Part shown: one piece after another, positions 9,431 through 17,592 of the stretch
How positions within the stretch are numbered: position 1 is the stretch's first letter
How the letters are laid out: each line of letters begins with the position of its first letter
Origin: Shewanella corallii
GTDB taxonomy: Bacteria; Pseudomonadota; Gammaproteobacteria; Enterobacterales; Shewanellaceae
NCBI RefSeq assembly: GCF_023349125.1
Contig: NZ_JAKIKT010000002.1
Span: 124,001-188,000 of the forward strand
DNA: 64,000 nucleotides
Direction: 5' to 3'
Translations under genes and position numbers: made by a program
Notes under the pieces: model-generated
What the model was told of the DNA's origin: nothing
The model's database searches: none
What the model saw: the letters and a program-made list of their open reading frames with translations, nothing else

Positions 9431-10072
9431 ATGCAAGAAGCACAATTCATCAGCCTTCTTTGGTTAATCGGTATTCTCGCCGAAGCTATGACCGGCGCAT
9501 TGGCAGCCGGCAGAAAGCAGATGGACCTGTTTGGTGTTGTCATTATCGGCTGTGCCACAGCGATCGGTGGCGGTACCCTGAGAGATATTCTGCTGGGCAA
9601 CTATCCCATTATCTGGGTGGAGAATGTCCACTATCTGATCGCCATTGCGTTTGCATCGCTGCTGACAGTCATTATCGCTCCTTTGATGCGTTATCTGTCC
9701 AAACTGTTTCTGGCGATCGATGCGCTGGGTTTGGCTGTGTTCTCCATTATTGGTGCTCAAAAAACCCTGGCGCTTGGCTTCAGCCCCGTGGTGGCGGTGG
9801 TTATGGGTGTGGTAACCGGTGTGTTTGGCGGGGTTATCCGGGATATTTTATGTAATCAAGTGCCGCTGATCTTCCGTAAAGAGCTGTACGCCATTATCTC
9901 TTTGATGACTGCCAGTCTTTATATCGGCCTGAGCTACCTGGGTGTCACTGAATGGGTGAATCTGATCATGTGTCTGAGCTTTGGCTTCAGCTTCCGCATG
10001 CTGGCCCTCAAATACAAGTGGTCTATGCCTACCTTTGACTATCAGGCAGAGATAGACACACACGGTCACTGA
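9431..10072 (+). CDS. UPF0126 / trimeric intracellular cation channel family membrane protein (YicG-like)
   Basis: A 213-residue integral membrane protein of about seven helices built from two homologous halves. Each half carries the family motif GGGTLRDILLG (about residues 45-55) or GGVIRDILCNQVP (about 132-145). Prokaryotic members are related to TRIC potassium channels; some have been linked to glycine or other small-solute transport, so the physiological substrate is uncertain. The ATG at 9431 is chosen; an in-frame TTG seven codons earlier is less likely. It is divergent from ltaE across about 250 bp. A link between threonine cleavage to glycine and this protein is possible but speculative. 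Confidence 0.85.
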   Translation: MQEAQFISLLWLIGILAEAMTGALAAGRKQMDLFGVVIIGCATAIGGGTLRDILLGNYPIIWVENVHYLIAIAFASLLTVIIAPLMRYLSKLFLAIDALGLAVFSIIGAQKTLALGFSPVVAVVMGVVTGVFGGVIRDILCNQVPLIFRKELYAIISLMTASLYIGLSYLGVTEWVNLIMCLSFGFSFRMLALKYKWSMPTFDYQAEIDTHGH

Positions 10073-10103
10073 TTACAGCGCTGCTGCCAATCTGAGGACA
10101 CAA

Positions 10104-10129
10104 AAAAGCCGGCGTCATCGCCGGCTTTT
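10104..10129. terminator. Bidirectional intrinsic terminator
   Basis: GCCGGCG / CGCCGGC arms around TCAT, with A6 before and T4 after, between the convergent UPF0126 and mscS genes. Confidence 0.88.
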
Positions 10130-10146
10130 CGTTATCTGCGCACATC

Positions 10147-10971
10147 TTATGCAGCAGGAGTCTCTTTGACATACACATCCATTTGAGGATATGGAATACC
10201 AATACCGGCCTCATCCAGCGCCAGCTTAATGGTTTCTGTCAGCTCAAAATACGCACCCCAGTAATCGCCTGTCTTCACCCATGGGCGAACCACAAAGTTT
10301 ACTGAAGAGTCAGCCAATTCAGACACAGCCACTGTGTAAGCAGGGTCTTTCAGCACGTACTGGTTGTTTTCCAGAATGTCGCACAGGATCTGCTTCGCCT
10401 GTTTAATGTCAGCATCATAGGAAACGCCAATGACCAGATCGACACGACGTGTGTCCATGGCAGAATAATTGGTAATAGAACCGCTCATAATGGCGGCATT
10501 TGGCACAACGACAACCTTATTATCAGGGGTAAGCAACCGAGTAGAGAAGATGGTGATCTCATCCACAGTGCCTGATACACCGGCTGCATCGATATAGTTA
10601 CCCACGCGGCATGGCTTGAACAGCACCATCAACACTCCGGCAGCGAAGTTAGCCAGTGACCCCTGCAGCGCCAAGCCAACAGCCAGACCGGCAGCACCCA
10701 CCACGGCGACCAGAGAAGCGGTTTGTACACCGATTTGTCCCAGAGTGGCAATAATGGTGAGGGTAAATACCAGCGCCCATGAAATATTACCGACAAAGCT
10801 GACTACCGTGTCATCTATCTTACGCTTTTTAAGCAGCTTAACTGTTATTTTGCGGGCTAGATTGGAGAAGTACTTACCAACTATAAAAATGATAATGGCA
10901 AAAATCAGCTTAATGCCATAAGTCATAATTAAGTCAGGAGCTTGCTCCATCAATCCATTTAGATCATTCAT
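10147..10971 (-). CDS. mscS: Small-conductance mechanosensitive channel
   Basis: A heptameric tension-gated channel of the inner membrane that releases solutes on hypo-osmotic shock. The 274 residues and three transmembrane helices match E. coli MscS. The pore-lining TM3 with its Gly/Ala pattern is clear (AVVGAAGLAVGLALQGSL, about residues 92-110), followed by the NFAAGVLMVLFKP kink and the beta domain (VSGTVDEITIFSTRL, VVVPNAAI). A C-terminal alpha/beta domain ends with IPYPQMDVYVK. GGAGTAAATC precedes the ATG. Monocistronic. Confidence 0.95.
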   Translation of the reverse strand: MNDLNGLMEQAPDLIMTYGIKLIFAIIIFIVGKYFSNLARKITVKLLKKRKIDDTVVSFVGNISWALVFTLTIIATLGQIGVQTASLVAVVGAAGLAVGLALQGSLANFAAGVLMVLFKPCRVGNYIDAAGVSGTVDEITIFSTRLLTPDNKVVVVPNAAIMSGSITNYSAMDTRRVDLVIGVSYDADIKQAKQILCDILENNQYVLKDPAYTVAVSELADSSVNFVVRPWVKTGDYWGAYFELTETIKLALDEAGIGIPYPQMDVYVKETPAA

Positions 10972-11005
10972 GATTTACTCCACCATGTAAAAAGATGTTA
11001 CAAAG

Positions 11006-11563
11006 CTAATTGCTTTTTATAACAAACTCAACCCGACGATTGAGATATTTGCCTTTATTATCCAGGTTACTTGCCACTGGCATACTACTTCCCTCTCCGG
11101 ATACCATTAATCGTTCTGCGCCAACATCATAGTCCGCGATTAATACCTGTTTGACGGTTTCGGCTCTCGCCAGTGACAGGGGCAAGTTGATCTTGTCGCC
11201 CCCCTGAGTGTCGGCATGACCAGCCAGCAACATATGGGTATCAGGGTAGGTTTTAAGGAAACGCGCTATATCGGCCAGTGTCGCCCATTGATTCTGGGGT
11301 AATTGAGCACTTCCGGTAAGGAAATGGACTGCCACCCGGGCAGCGGCTGCACAATCTGAGGGATATTTACTGCCACTGTCGGTGGGAAGACAGAGTTGGC
11401 TCAAGGGCTCTTTGGTGCAGCCATTGGCCAGTACAGCCAGGCCTTTGGGCGTTCCGGGACAGGCATCCTTAAGGTCCGGTACGCCATCAATATCTGTGTC
11501 TGACCATGCAAACACATTGTGGGCGCAACTGAATAACAGCAGCGCAAGGGGCCACTTGCTCAT
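11006..11563 (-). CDS. OmpA-like peptidoglycan-associated protein with calcium-type repeat
   Basis: A 185-residue exported protein. The signal peptide ends at about VFA (residue 19). The mature start DTDIDGVPDLKDACPGTP is a thrombospondin type-3/OmpA-linker acidic repeat of the calcium-binding kind. The C-terminal ~110 residues are an OmpA_C peptidoglycan-binding domain (LLAGHADTQGGDKINLPLSLARAE is the core region, ending NRRVEFVI). No beta-barrel is present, so it resembles Pal-like or MotY-like cell wall binders more than OmpA itself. AGGAGA precedes the ATG. The two Cys pairs could form disulphides in the periplasm. Confidence 0.85.
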   Translation of the reverse strand: MSKWPLALLLFSCAHNVFAWSDTDIDGVPDLKDACPGTPKGLAVLANGCTKEPLSQLCLPTDSGSKYPSDCAAAARVAVHFLTGSAQLPQNQWATLADIARFLKTYPDTHMLLAGHADTQGGDKINLPLSLARAETVKQVLIADYDVGAERLMVSGEGSSMPVASNLDNKGKYLNRRVEFVIKSN

Positions 11564-11675
11564 CCTTTTTGTCTCCTGAAAAACTCCTTAATCCGGTATA
11601 GCCTAATCCCGGGGAGAGTGCAAAGGAATCGTCGATTTTTCAATCAGGTAAACAAACGGCATCCATACCGTAAGA

Positions 11676-12146
11676 CTAACACTCAGCCGCTTTATTTTCG
11701 CTTTGAATCTCTGCGGGTTTAGATGCCAGGTACCGGGCTCTGGCTTTGTCGTAACTCCAGTTAAATGCCATGGCGTAGAAAAAGAAAAACACCAGGAATC
11801 CGGCCTCCAGCACCAATGCCGCCCACAGGCTTATATCCAGGAACCAGGCGACTACCGGTACAGTGACAAATACCAAACCGCCCTCAAACCCCATGGTGTG
11901 CGCAATACGAGTCTTAAGACTGCGCTGATCCCGCGGCACCACGCAGGCCTTATCGAACCAGACGTTATAGATGTAGTTCCAGATAACTGTGTAAAAGCTA
12001 AGGCCCACACCTACCATAGCCAGAGAGCCGGTCCCCTTGCCGGTGATCAGCGCCGTCAGGGGAATAATCAGGGACAGGGCAAGCGCTTCAAACAGCACAG
12101 CATGAAAGACTCTCTCTTTGGTGCCCATCACCTTGGTTTGTTGCAT
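11676..12146 (-). CDS. PACE-family multidrug efflux transporter
   Basis: A 156-residue membrane protein made of two tandem bacterial-transmembrane-pair domains, four helices in total. The family signature KERVFHAVLFEALAL at the start contains the membrane-embedded glutamate needed for proton coupling in AceI-type exporters (chlorhexidine, acriflavine and short diamines are known substrates of relatives). WNYIYNVWFD and FFYAMAFNWSYD are the paired family motifs. The ATG at 12146 has GGAG 9 bases before it; a start ten codons upstream has none. A LysR-type gene begins 95 bp away on the other strand, the usual arrangement for aceI-like genes and their activator. Confidence 0.9.
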   Translation of the reverse strand: MQQTKVMGTKERVFHAVLFEALALSLIIPLTALITGKGTGSLAMVGVGLSFYTVIWNYIYNVWFDKACVVPRDQRSLKTRIAHTMGFEGGLVFVTVPVVAWFLDISLWAALVLEAGFLVFFFFYAMAFNWSYDKARARYLASKPAEIQSENKAAEC

Positions 12147-12241
12147 ATCAATCACTCCATAAACAGGGAAATTCACAAGACCCGGCCATTATCATCATGC
12201 ATAATGATACTTAAAAGTTAGATACTATCTGGTTTATCGAT

Positions 12242-13120
12242 ATGTATAGCCTTGAACAACTCGCCTGCTTTGTCGCCACTGTTGAGCATGGTTCCTTTTC
12301 TGCTGCCGCCAGAGCCCTGGGCAAGGTGCAATCTGCGGTTAGCCAGCAGGTGATCAACCTGGAAATCGATGCCGACCAAAACCTGTTTATTCGCGAAGGA
12401 CGCTACCCTGTTCTGACCGACGCAGGCAGCCAGCTATTGCCCTATGCCAAAGCCGTATTGGCTCAACAGCGCAAATTGGAGCAGCAGATACAGCTTCTGG
12501 GAAATCAACAGCCGGCAAAACTGACGCTGGCACTGGATGAAGGCATTCCGGTCAGAAAACTGCTACACGTACTGAACGAAATCTCCCGGGAATTTCCCGG
12601 TATCGCTATAGAAATGCTGGCGGCTACCAGCTCCGACATCATAGATCTGGTTGAGCATGGCAGGGCAGGAACCGGCCTGGTGTTCTCCTCTTTGGAGTAC
12701 CCCTCCTCCCTGCACTTCGACAGCATAGGAACAGTGGTATTTGATGTACTGGTTGGCCGGGAACATCTGCTGGCAAGCAGCGAGGCTGTGCCCCTTGAGC
12801 AGCTCAAGTTACACAGGCAATTGGTGATAGGTTCCCGTAATGAGATTGGCAGCACCTTTAACATGCCGCTGTCACCGGATGTCTGGTATGCGGATAACTA
12901 CTATGTACTGAATGAACTGGCTATCTCAGGATTCGGCTGGGCCATGCTGCCCAGACACATAGCTATCGAAGCGGTAAACACAGGTAAACTTGTCAGAGTC
13001 CCTTTAGAGGCGGAAAACCTCAGCTGGCACGCTAATGTTGATCTTATCCAGCACGCGTCGGATGCATCAACTCTGGCTGGCAGAAGACTCAGGCAGTTAA
13101 TTCAGGGCATGTTGGACTGA
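12242..13120 (+). CDS. LysR-family transcriptional regulator
   Basis: A 292-residue LTTR with the N-terminal winged helix (LACFVATVEHGSFSAAARAL, residues about 6-25, recognition helix AVSQQVINLE) and a C-terminal effector-binding domain. It is divergent from the PACE transporter gene with only 95 bp between them, so it most likely controls that transporter and itself; this is inference from arrangement, modelled on the AceR/AceI pair. The inducer is not predictable. A bidirectional terminator follows. Confidence 0.88.
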   Translation: MYSLEQLACFVATVEHGSFSAAARALGKVQSAVSQQVINLEIDADQNLFIREGRYPVLTDAGSQLLPYAKAVLAQQRKLEQQIQLLGNQQPAKLTLALDEGIPVRKLLHVLNEISREFPGIAIEMLAATSSDIIDLVEHGRAGTGLVFSSLEYPSSLHFDSIGTVVFDVLVGREHLLASSEAVPLEQLKLHRQLVIGSRNEIGSTFNMPLSPDVWYADNYYVLNELAISGFGWAMLPRHIAIEAVNTGKLVRVPLEAENLSWHANVDLIQHASDASTLAGRRLRQLIQGMLD

Positions 13121-13135
13121 CTCCTTCAAAAAACA

Positions 13136-13161
13136 AAAAAGCGACCATGAGGTCGCTTTTT
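13136..13161. terminator. Bidirectional intrinsic terminator
   Basis: GCGACC / GGTCGC arms (13141-13146 / 13151-13156) around ATGA, with A6 and T5 flanks, between the convergent LysR and DUF4136 genes. Confidence 0.85.
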
Positions 13162-13180
13162 GACATAACGCAGCTTTGGC

Positions 13181-13750
13181 TTACTGCTCAGGCTTTGGCG
13201 GGTAGTTGGCCATAATGTCAGCCACTGCCTGGTTGATAAAGGCGGTACGCTCCTGGGGCGTTTTGTGGTCTTTAATGGTGTCAGCAATGCTGCCACGCCA
13301 AACCAGTTGTTTGGTCTTGGCATCAACCAGATCCACAATCAAGGTGCCGACATTATATTCACGCACCTGAGTGTGGGTTTGTCCCCACTGACCACCCCAG
13401 CCCCAACCGGGACCATAGTATGGGTAGTAAGGGTTGTAACCATAGTTGGTGGTAAAGGTGTCCACATCCACCTTGGTATCAACTTTGGTCAAATAGTTCA
13501 CCAGCAGCTGAGCCTCTTCCATCGGCACCTGCTTCATCCCTTTCAGCTCAAGCTGGTCATCCACAGCATTACGGACTCTGGCGTCCATCAAGCCATCGAG
13601 ATGATACTCTGAGCCATCATTAACTGATGTCGCCCAGGCAAAAGTTTTGAACTGATTAAAATCAACATCCGGGTTGTAATCCCAGTTGGTATTGATTGAG
13701 CTGCAGGCGCTGAGCATCAGCACAACAGCGGCAAGCATAATATTTTTCAT
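13181..13750 (-). CDS. DUF4136 lipoprotein
   Basis: A 189-residue lipoprotein with lipobox MLSAC (about residue 16). The DUF4136 hallmarks are present: NWDYNPDVDFNQFKTFAW after the lipid anchor and a C-terminal strand pattern (VGTLIVDLVDAKTKQLVWRG). Members are envelope lipoproteins of unknown function. A tract near residues 108-126 is made almost only of Tyr, Pro, Gly, Trp and Asn. The ATG at 13750 is chosen because AGGTGG lies about 9 bases before it; an 18-codon extension is unsupported. Monocistronic. Confidence 0.85.
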   Translation of the reverse strand: MKNIMLAAVVLMLSACSSINTNWDYNPDVDFNQFKTFAWATSVNDGSEYHLDGLMDARVRNAVDDQLELKGMKQVPMEEAQLLVNYLTKVDTKVDVDTFTTNYGYNPYYPYYGPGWGWGGQWGQTHTQVREYNVGTLIVDLVDAKTKQLVWRGSIADTIKDHKTPQERTAFINQAVADIMANYPPKPEQ

Positions 13751-14014
13751 AAGTATCCCACCTGATTCGATGCAGAAAATTAGAACGGTTCCCCCTTCGA
13801 CCACAGAATCACGAAAAAGTGCAGCAAATCGACTGAAGTTTGCGCAAATTTATTTAAATGCTGGGTCAGATTTCAGGGCAACCAGATAAAAACTCCTTTC
13901 ACCTTAAAACTTTAGGCATCAATCTACAAGTCGCTGAATGGCTGAGGCATCAGTATCTGAAAGCCTGTGAATTTGCTACACTGCTGAGTCAATCATTCCC
14001 TATTAAGCAGCATT

Positions 14015-14344
14015 ATGAGAATCGATCCCAATATCGCTTTAGTCTTCAGTACTGATAAGGGCCGCATCGAACCTGAGCCTGAAACAGAAGTTGTTCCCGA
14101 GGGAGATGGCATTGTCCGTATCCACAGAGATTCAAAGGGCCGAAAAGGTAAAGGAGTCAGCGTCATTAAAGGACTGGGACTGGGCTCAGAGGAGCTTAAG
14201 CCACTGGCTCAAAAGCTGAAAAAGCAGTGTGGTTGTGGTGGCACAGTCAAAGAGTTTGATATCGAGATTCAGACCGATAACCGTGAGCAACTAAAATCAC
14301 TGCTCGAAAAGCTGGGTTATCAGGTCAAACTTGCCGGCGGCTGA
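14015..14344 (+). CDS. yciH: SUI1/eIF1-like translation factor (YciH family)
   Basis: A 109-residue protein with a C-terminal SUI1 domain (about residues 33-105). Recognised pieces are [14 protein letters not shown], the CGCGGTVK loop and [19 protein letters not shown]. Bacterial YciH binds the small ribosomal subunit and can affect initiation fidelity in vitro; its cellular role is not well defined. It lies 20 bases before yqgE and could be cotranscribed with yqgE and ruvX. Confidence 0.88.
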   Translation: MRIDPNIALVFSTDKGRIEPEPETEVVPEGDGIVRIHRDSKGRKGKGVSVIKGLGLGSEELKPLAQKLKKQCGCGGTVKEFDIEIQTDNREQLKSLLEKLGYQVKLAGG

Positions 14345-14364
14345 TAACCGGTAAAGGGGGTTTT

Positions 14365-14934
14365 ATGATGATGCAAAGTCTTACCAACCACTTCCTGGTT
14401 GCTATGCCGTCCCTTGAAGACACCTTCTTTGAACGCACTGTGGTTTACATCTGTGAACATGACAGCAAAGGCGCCATGGGCCTGGTTATCAACCGCCCGT
14501 TTGAGATCCCTGTCGCTGACCTGTTGGAACAGATGGAACTGCAGGCGCCGGTTATCAGGCATCACGACAGCCTGGATCACCCCGTCATGGTCGGTGGCCC
14601 CGTCAATCCTGAGCGGGGATTTGTCCTGCATACACCACAGCCAAACTGGAGCAACAGTGAACGCCTGACCGACGATCTGATGTTGACCACCTCCAGAGAT
14701 ATTCTGACTTCCCTGGGTACAGACAAGGCCCCGGATAAGGCGATGGTTATTCTGGGCTATGCCGGCTGGAGTAAAGACCAGCTGGAGCAGGAACTGGCAG
14801 AAAACTCCTGGCTGACCATTCCCGCAACCAATGAAATCATTTTCAATGTCCCTTTTGAAGACAGATGGCAACAGGCAACCCGTTCTCTGGGGTTTGATGT
14901 TTGGCAGATGTCACAACAAACCGGGCACGCGTAA
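14365..14934 (+). CDS. yqgE: YqgE/AlgH family protein (UPF0301)
   Basis: A 189-residue cytosolic protein. [20 protein letters not shown] and the later [14 protein letters not shown] are the family's best conserved blocks; [19 protein letters not shown] marks the C-terminal helix. Relatives are called AlgH because of a historical link to alginate control in Pseudomonas; the biochemical activity is unknown. GGGGG precedes the ATG. The pairing with ruvX 53 bp downstream is conserved in many gammaproteobacteria. Confidence 0.92.
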   Translation: MMMQSLTNHFLVAMPSLEDTFFERTVVYICEHDSKGAMGLVINRPFEIPVADLLEQMELQAPVIRHHDSLDHPVMVGGPVNPERGFVLHTPQPNWSNSERLTDDLMLTTSRDILTSLGTDKAPDKAMVILGYAGWSKDQLEQELAENSWLTIPATNEIIFNVPFEDRWQQATRSLGFDVWQMSQQTGHA

Positions 14935-14987
14935 CAGCTTAAAGGGCGGAATATATTTTCTGCCATCTCACAAAGTAAGAGAGTTAG

Positions 14988-15407
14988 ATGAGTACACAAA
15001 CCGTTCTGGGCTTTGACTATGGCACCAAAAGCATTGGTGTCGCCATTGGCCAGCAGCTGACCGGCAGCGCTTCACCGCTGACTTCACTTAAAGCCGTTGA
15101 TGGTATTCCCAGGTGGGAACAGATAGAAGCCCTGCTCAAAGAGTGGCAACCGGATCTGGTGGTGGTTGGCTTGCCCTTGAATATGGATGGTACAGAGCAG
15201 GAGATGACCCAGCGAGCGCGCAAATTTGCCAACCGTATCAATGGTCGTTTCGGCGTAAAAATTGCCACTCAGGATGAGCGCCTGACCACGGCCGATGCCA
15301 AGGCCAGACTGTTTGAACTGGGTGGATATAAAGCACTGACCAAAGATCAGGTCGATGCCGTATCCGCAGTGCTGATTATCGAAAGCTATTTTGAAAGTCA
15401 GTATTAG
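14988..15407 (+). CDS. ruvX: Putative Holliday junction resolvase YqgF
   Basis: A 139-residue RNase H-like nuclease of the YqgF/RuvX family, implicated in pre-16S rRNA 5' end processing and possibly Holliday junction cleavage. The metal-binding Asp is in [14 protein letters not shown] (residues 7-20), a Glu follows the [15 protein letters not shown] block, and the last Asp is in [12 protein letters not shown]. Length is standard. It follows yqgE. A GGGGCAG / CTGCCCC hairpin lies downstream (15432-15466) but has no T-run. Confidence 0.92.
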   Translation: MSTQTVLGFDYGTKSIGVAIGQQLTGSASPLTSLKAVDGIPRWEQIEALLKEWQPDLVVVGLPLNMDGTEQEMTQRARKFANRINGRFGVKIATQDERLTTADAKARLFELGGYKALTKDQVDAVSAVLIIESYFESQY

Positions 15408-15622
15408 GGGCTGTGGATTAATAAACTCGACTGGGGCAGCCACTCAGCACAGATAACTGCTGCCCCGCCTCTTTACAGTATTACAAACTGATACAAACTA
15501 ACCTTTTTTCTCACCAAAACCTTGGTGCTCCCCTTCCCCGCAAGCGCTAGCTTAAATCCTGACTTTCCAGCATGGAAAAGGCCTGTATTTCACATTCAGA
15601 CTGTCAAACGGGGAAATGTATT

Positions 15623-16348
15623 ATGCGTTCAATTGCGACCAAAACCATCTCAACGCTGTTACCACTGCTCATGCTTCTGGGCACAACCAAGGCTTACGCC
15701 GAAACAAAGGTGGTCCTGAAAAAAGATCACGTCATTGACCTGCTGTTTCTCAACACAATAGAAAGCACCAGACAAGACCAGAAACAGTATTTCCGGGATG
15801 TAGGCCCCAAGGCCCGAACCATGGGATATGAGCCAGTTATTGCATTTCGCATCAACCGAAAGCCTATCAGTGGTAATTACTTCCCGGATACCCTGGCGAT
15901 TGCAAGCTGGCCGGGAGATATGACTGACAGGGCCGGATATCTGGATACCCTGGAACAGGCTGTGCCCGACCTGCATTCCCGACGATTCGACCACTGGTCA
16001 ACCTTTAATATGACCCACTACTATGTCCCCCGGAACATCACCATGCAGTTTGACCCGGAAAAAATATATGTACTGAGTGCCTACTGGCCAAAAGATAAAA
16101 AGAAATTTGCAACGTTCCGGGAGCAACAATTGGACCGGATTAATAAATTTGGCGGGAAGGTTAAATTGGACCTGGAACAGGGACACTCGCTGTTTGGTTA
16201 TCTCTATCAACCCCAGGTCACCATGATCACAGAATGGAAGAATCAGACTGCATTTGACGCCTTTCATCAATCAAACCCGGGAAATGACAGGCAGGCTTTG
16301 AAACAGCAAAATCAGCTTTATCTTGAGCTAATCCAGCCCAGAAGTTAA
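15623..16348 (+). CDS. Secreted protein with two ferredoxin-like (DUF1330-like) halves
   Basis: A 241-residue protein with a clear signal peptide cleaved after KAYA (about residue 24). The mature part seems to contain two alpha/beta repeats of about 100 residues, each ending in a strand with a Trp (ASWPG, about residue 95; TEWKNQTAFDAF, about residue 212). The second half reads YVLSAYWPKDKKKFATF and FGGKVKL, which resembles the dimeric alpha+beta barrel proteins DUF1330/EthD. Such proteins are normally cytosolic and single-domain, so an exported, fused form is unusual. The ATG at 15623 is preferred over an upstream ATG because it gives a proper signal peptide. No operon partner. Confidence 0.7.
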   Translation: MRSIATKTISTLLPLLMLLGTTKAYAETKVVLKKDHVIDLLFLNTIESTRQDQKQYFRDVGPKARTMGYEPVIAFRINRKPISGNYFPDTLAIASWPGDMTDRAGYLDTLEQAVPDLHSRRFDHWSTFNMTHYYVPRNITMQFDPEKIYVLSAYWPKDKKKFATFREQQLDRINKFGGKVKLDLEQGHSLFGYLYQPQVTMITEWKNQTAFDAFHQSNPGNDRQALKQQNQLYLELIQPRS

Positions 16349-16363
16349 CGGGTATCAGAAGAA

Positions 16364-16388
16364 GGCAGCCATTACTGCAATGGCTGCC
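16364..16388. terminator. Hairpin between convergent genes, probable weak terminator
   Basis: A perfect 10-bp stem, GGCAGCCATT / AATGGCTGCC, between the secreted protein and ferrochelatase genes. The T-tract is poor on both strands. Confidence 0.5.
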
Positions 16389-16397
16389 CAGGGGTTA

Positions 16398-17411
16398 TCA
16401 AAGGTAAGCTTTTATCAGACTCGCCATCATGCTGATGTGCTGGTCGTCATCATTCAGGCAGGGAATATAGCGGAAGGTCTCACCACCGGACTCTTCGAAG
16501 TACTCACGGTTTTCACCGGCGATCTCCTCCAGCGTTTCCAGACAGTCGGCACTGAATGCAGGGCACACCACAGCCACGTCCTTCACTCCCTTTGCGGGCA
16601 ATGATTTCATGGTTTCATCCGTATAGGGCTGCAACCACACAGCCTTGCCGAATCTGGACTGGAAAGTGGTCATATGGTCATCATCAGCCAACCCCAGCTT
16701 TTGTGCGACCAGTCGACTGGTCTTCATACAGAAGCAGTAATAGGGATCACCCTTCTTCAGATAATCTTCCGGCATCCCGTGATAAGACAACACCAGCTTC
16801 TGCGGTTTGCCATTGGCGTCAAAGTCACGCTGAATTGATGCTGCCAATGCGTCGATATACTCGCAGGTGTCGTGATAAGTGTGGATAAAGTGCAATGAAG
16901 GCACATAGCGCCACTTCATCAACTCAAGGGCGATGGCATCAAATACTGACCCTGTGGTCGGCGCGGCATACTGAGGATACAGGGGCAAAACAACGATTTT
17001 ATCTATGCCCTGTCGCTGCATATCCTGCATCACGCTGGCCACCGATGGGTTGCCGTAACGCATCGCCAGATGCACACTGACCTCTGAGCCGGAATCACTG
17101 AGCAGAGTTTGCAACTTTGCCTTCTGTCGCACACTGATATCCATCAAGGGCGAACCCGCTTCTGTCCAGACTTCGCGGTAAGCTTCAGCGGATTTGGCCG
17201 GACGGGTACGCAGGATAATGCCGTGCAGAATCGCCTTCCAGATCAGACGAGGTACTTCAATCACACGGGGATCAGACAGAAACTCGGCCAGGTAGCGGCG
17301 CAACGCCGGTGTGGTCGGTTCGTCAGGAGTCCCCAGGTTAACCAACAAAACCCCGGTTTTACCCCGGGCGGCATGGCCCTGTTCCTTGGTTATTCCAATA
17401 TAGTTTGCCAA
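16398..17411 (-). CDS. hemH: Ferrochelatase
   Basis: The last enzyme of protoheme synthesis: inserts ferrous iron into protoporphyrin IX. 337 residues. The opening block VLLVNLGTPDEPT, the catalytic His in LSYHGMPEDYL (about residue 208), and the C-terminal metal-relay Glu in FSADCLETLEEI (about residue 285) are all present. The start appears to be TTG at 17411, with AGAGG a few bases upstream; no ATG lies before the conserved NLGTP block. Two hairpins lie in the 180 bp upstream, between it and the gpx gene on the same strand. Confidence 0.95.
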   Translation of the reverse strand: MANYIGITKEQGHAARGKTGVLLVNLGTPDEPTTPALRRYLAEFLSDPRVIEVPRLIWKAILHGIILRTRPAKSAEAYREVWTEAGSPLMDISVRQKAKLQTLLSDSGSEVSVHLAMRYGNPSVASVMQDMQRQGIDKIVVLPLYPQYAAPTTGSVFDAIALELMKWRYVPSLHFIHTYHDTCEYIDALAASIQRDFDANGKPQKLVLSYHGMPEDYLKKGDPYYCFCMKTSRLVAQKLGLADDDHMTTFQSRFGKAVWLQPYTDETMKSLPAKGVKDVAVVCPAFSADCLETLEEIAGENREYFEESGGETFRYIPCLNDDDQHISMMASLIKAYL

Positions 17412-17457
17412 AACAGCCTCTTTCTCTTAATAAATTTTGGGTGTTGCTGTTCATTCA

Positions 17458-17506
17458 AACGCCGGAGGCCCGGCTCCGGCGTTGAAGTTCCCTGCATGGA
17501 AGGGAA
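17458..17506 (-). other. Two adjacent hairpins upstream of hemH
   Basis: Hairpin one: AACGCCGGAG / CTCCGGCGTT (17458-17467 / 17474-17483), ten perfect pairs. Hairpin two: TTCCCT / AGGGAA (about 17488-17506). Neither is followed by a T-run on either strand. They may stabilise the gpx transcript end or be a small repeated element. Confidence 0.4.
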
Positions 17507-17592
17507 TGGTTTATCACAACTCTAATACAGAAAAACTTGATTGAGGTCAGAATTCGGGACCCATTGCAGGCAGAAACCGCAATCGGGCGAGA

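Noticed and set aside
9343..9600. Minus-strand frame overlapping the UPF0126 start
   Set aside because: Shadow of the plus-strand membrane protein; no start signals.
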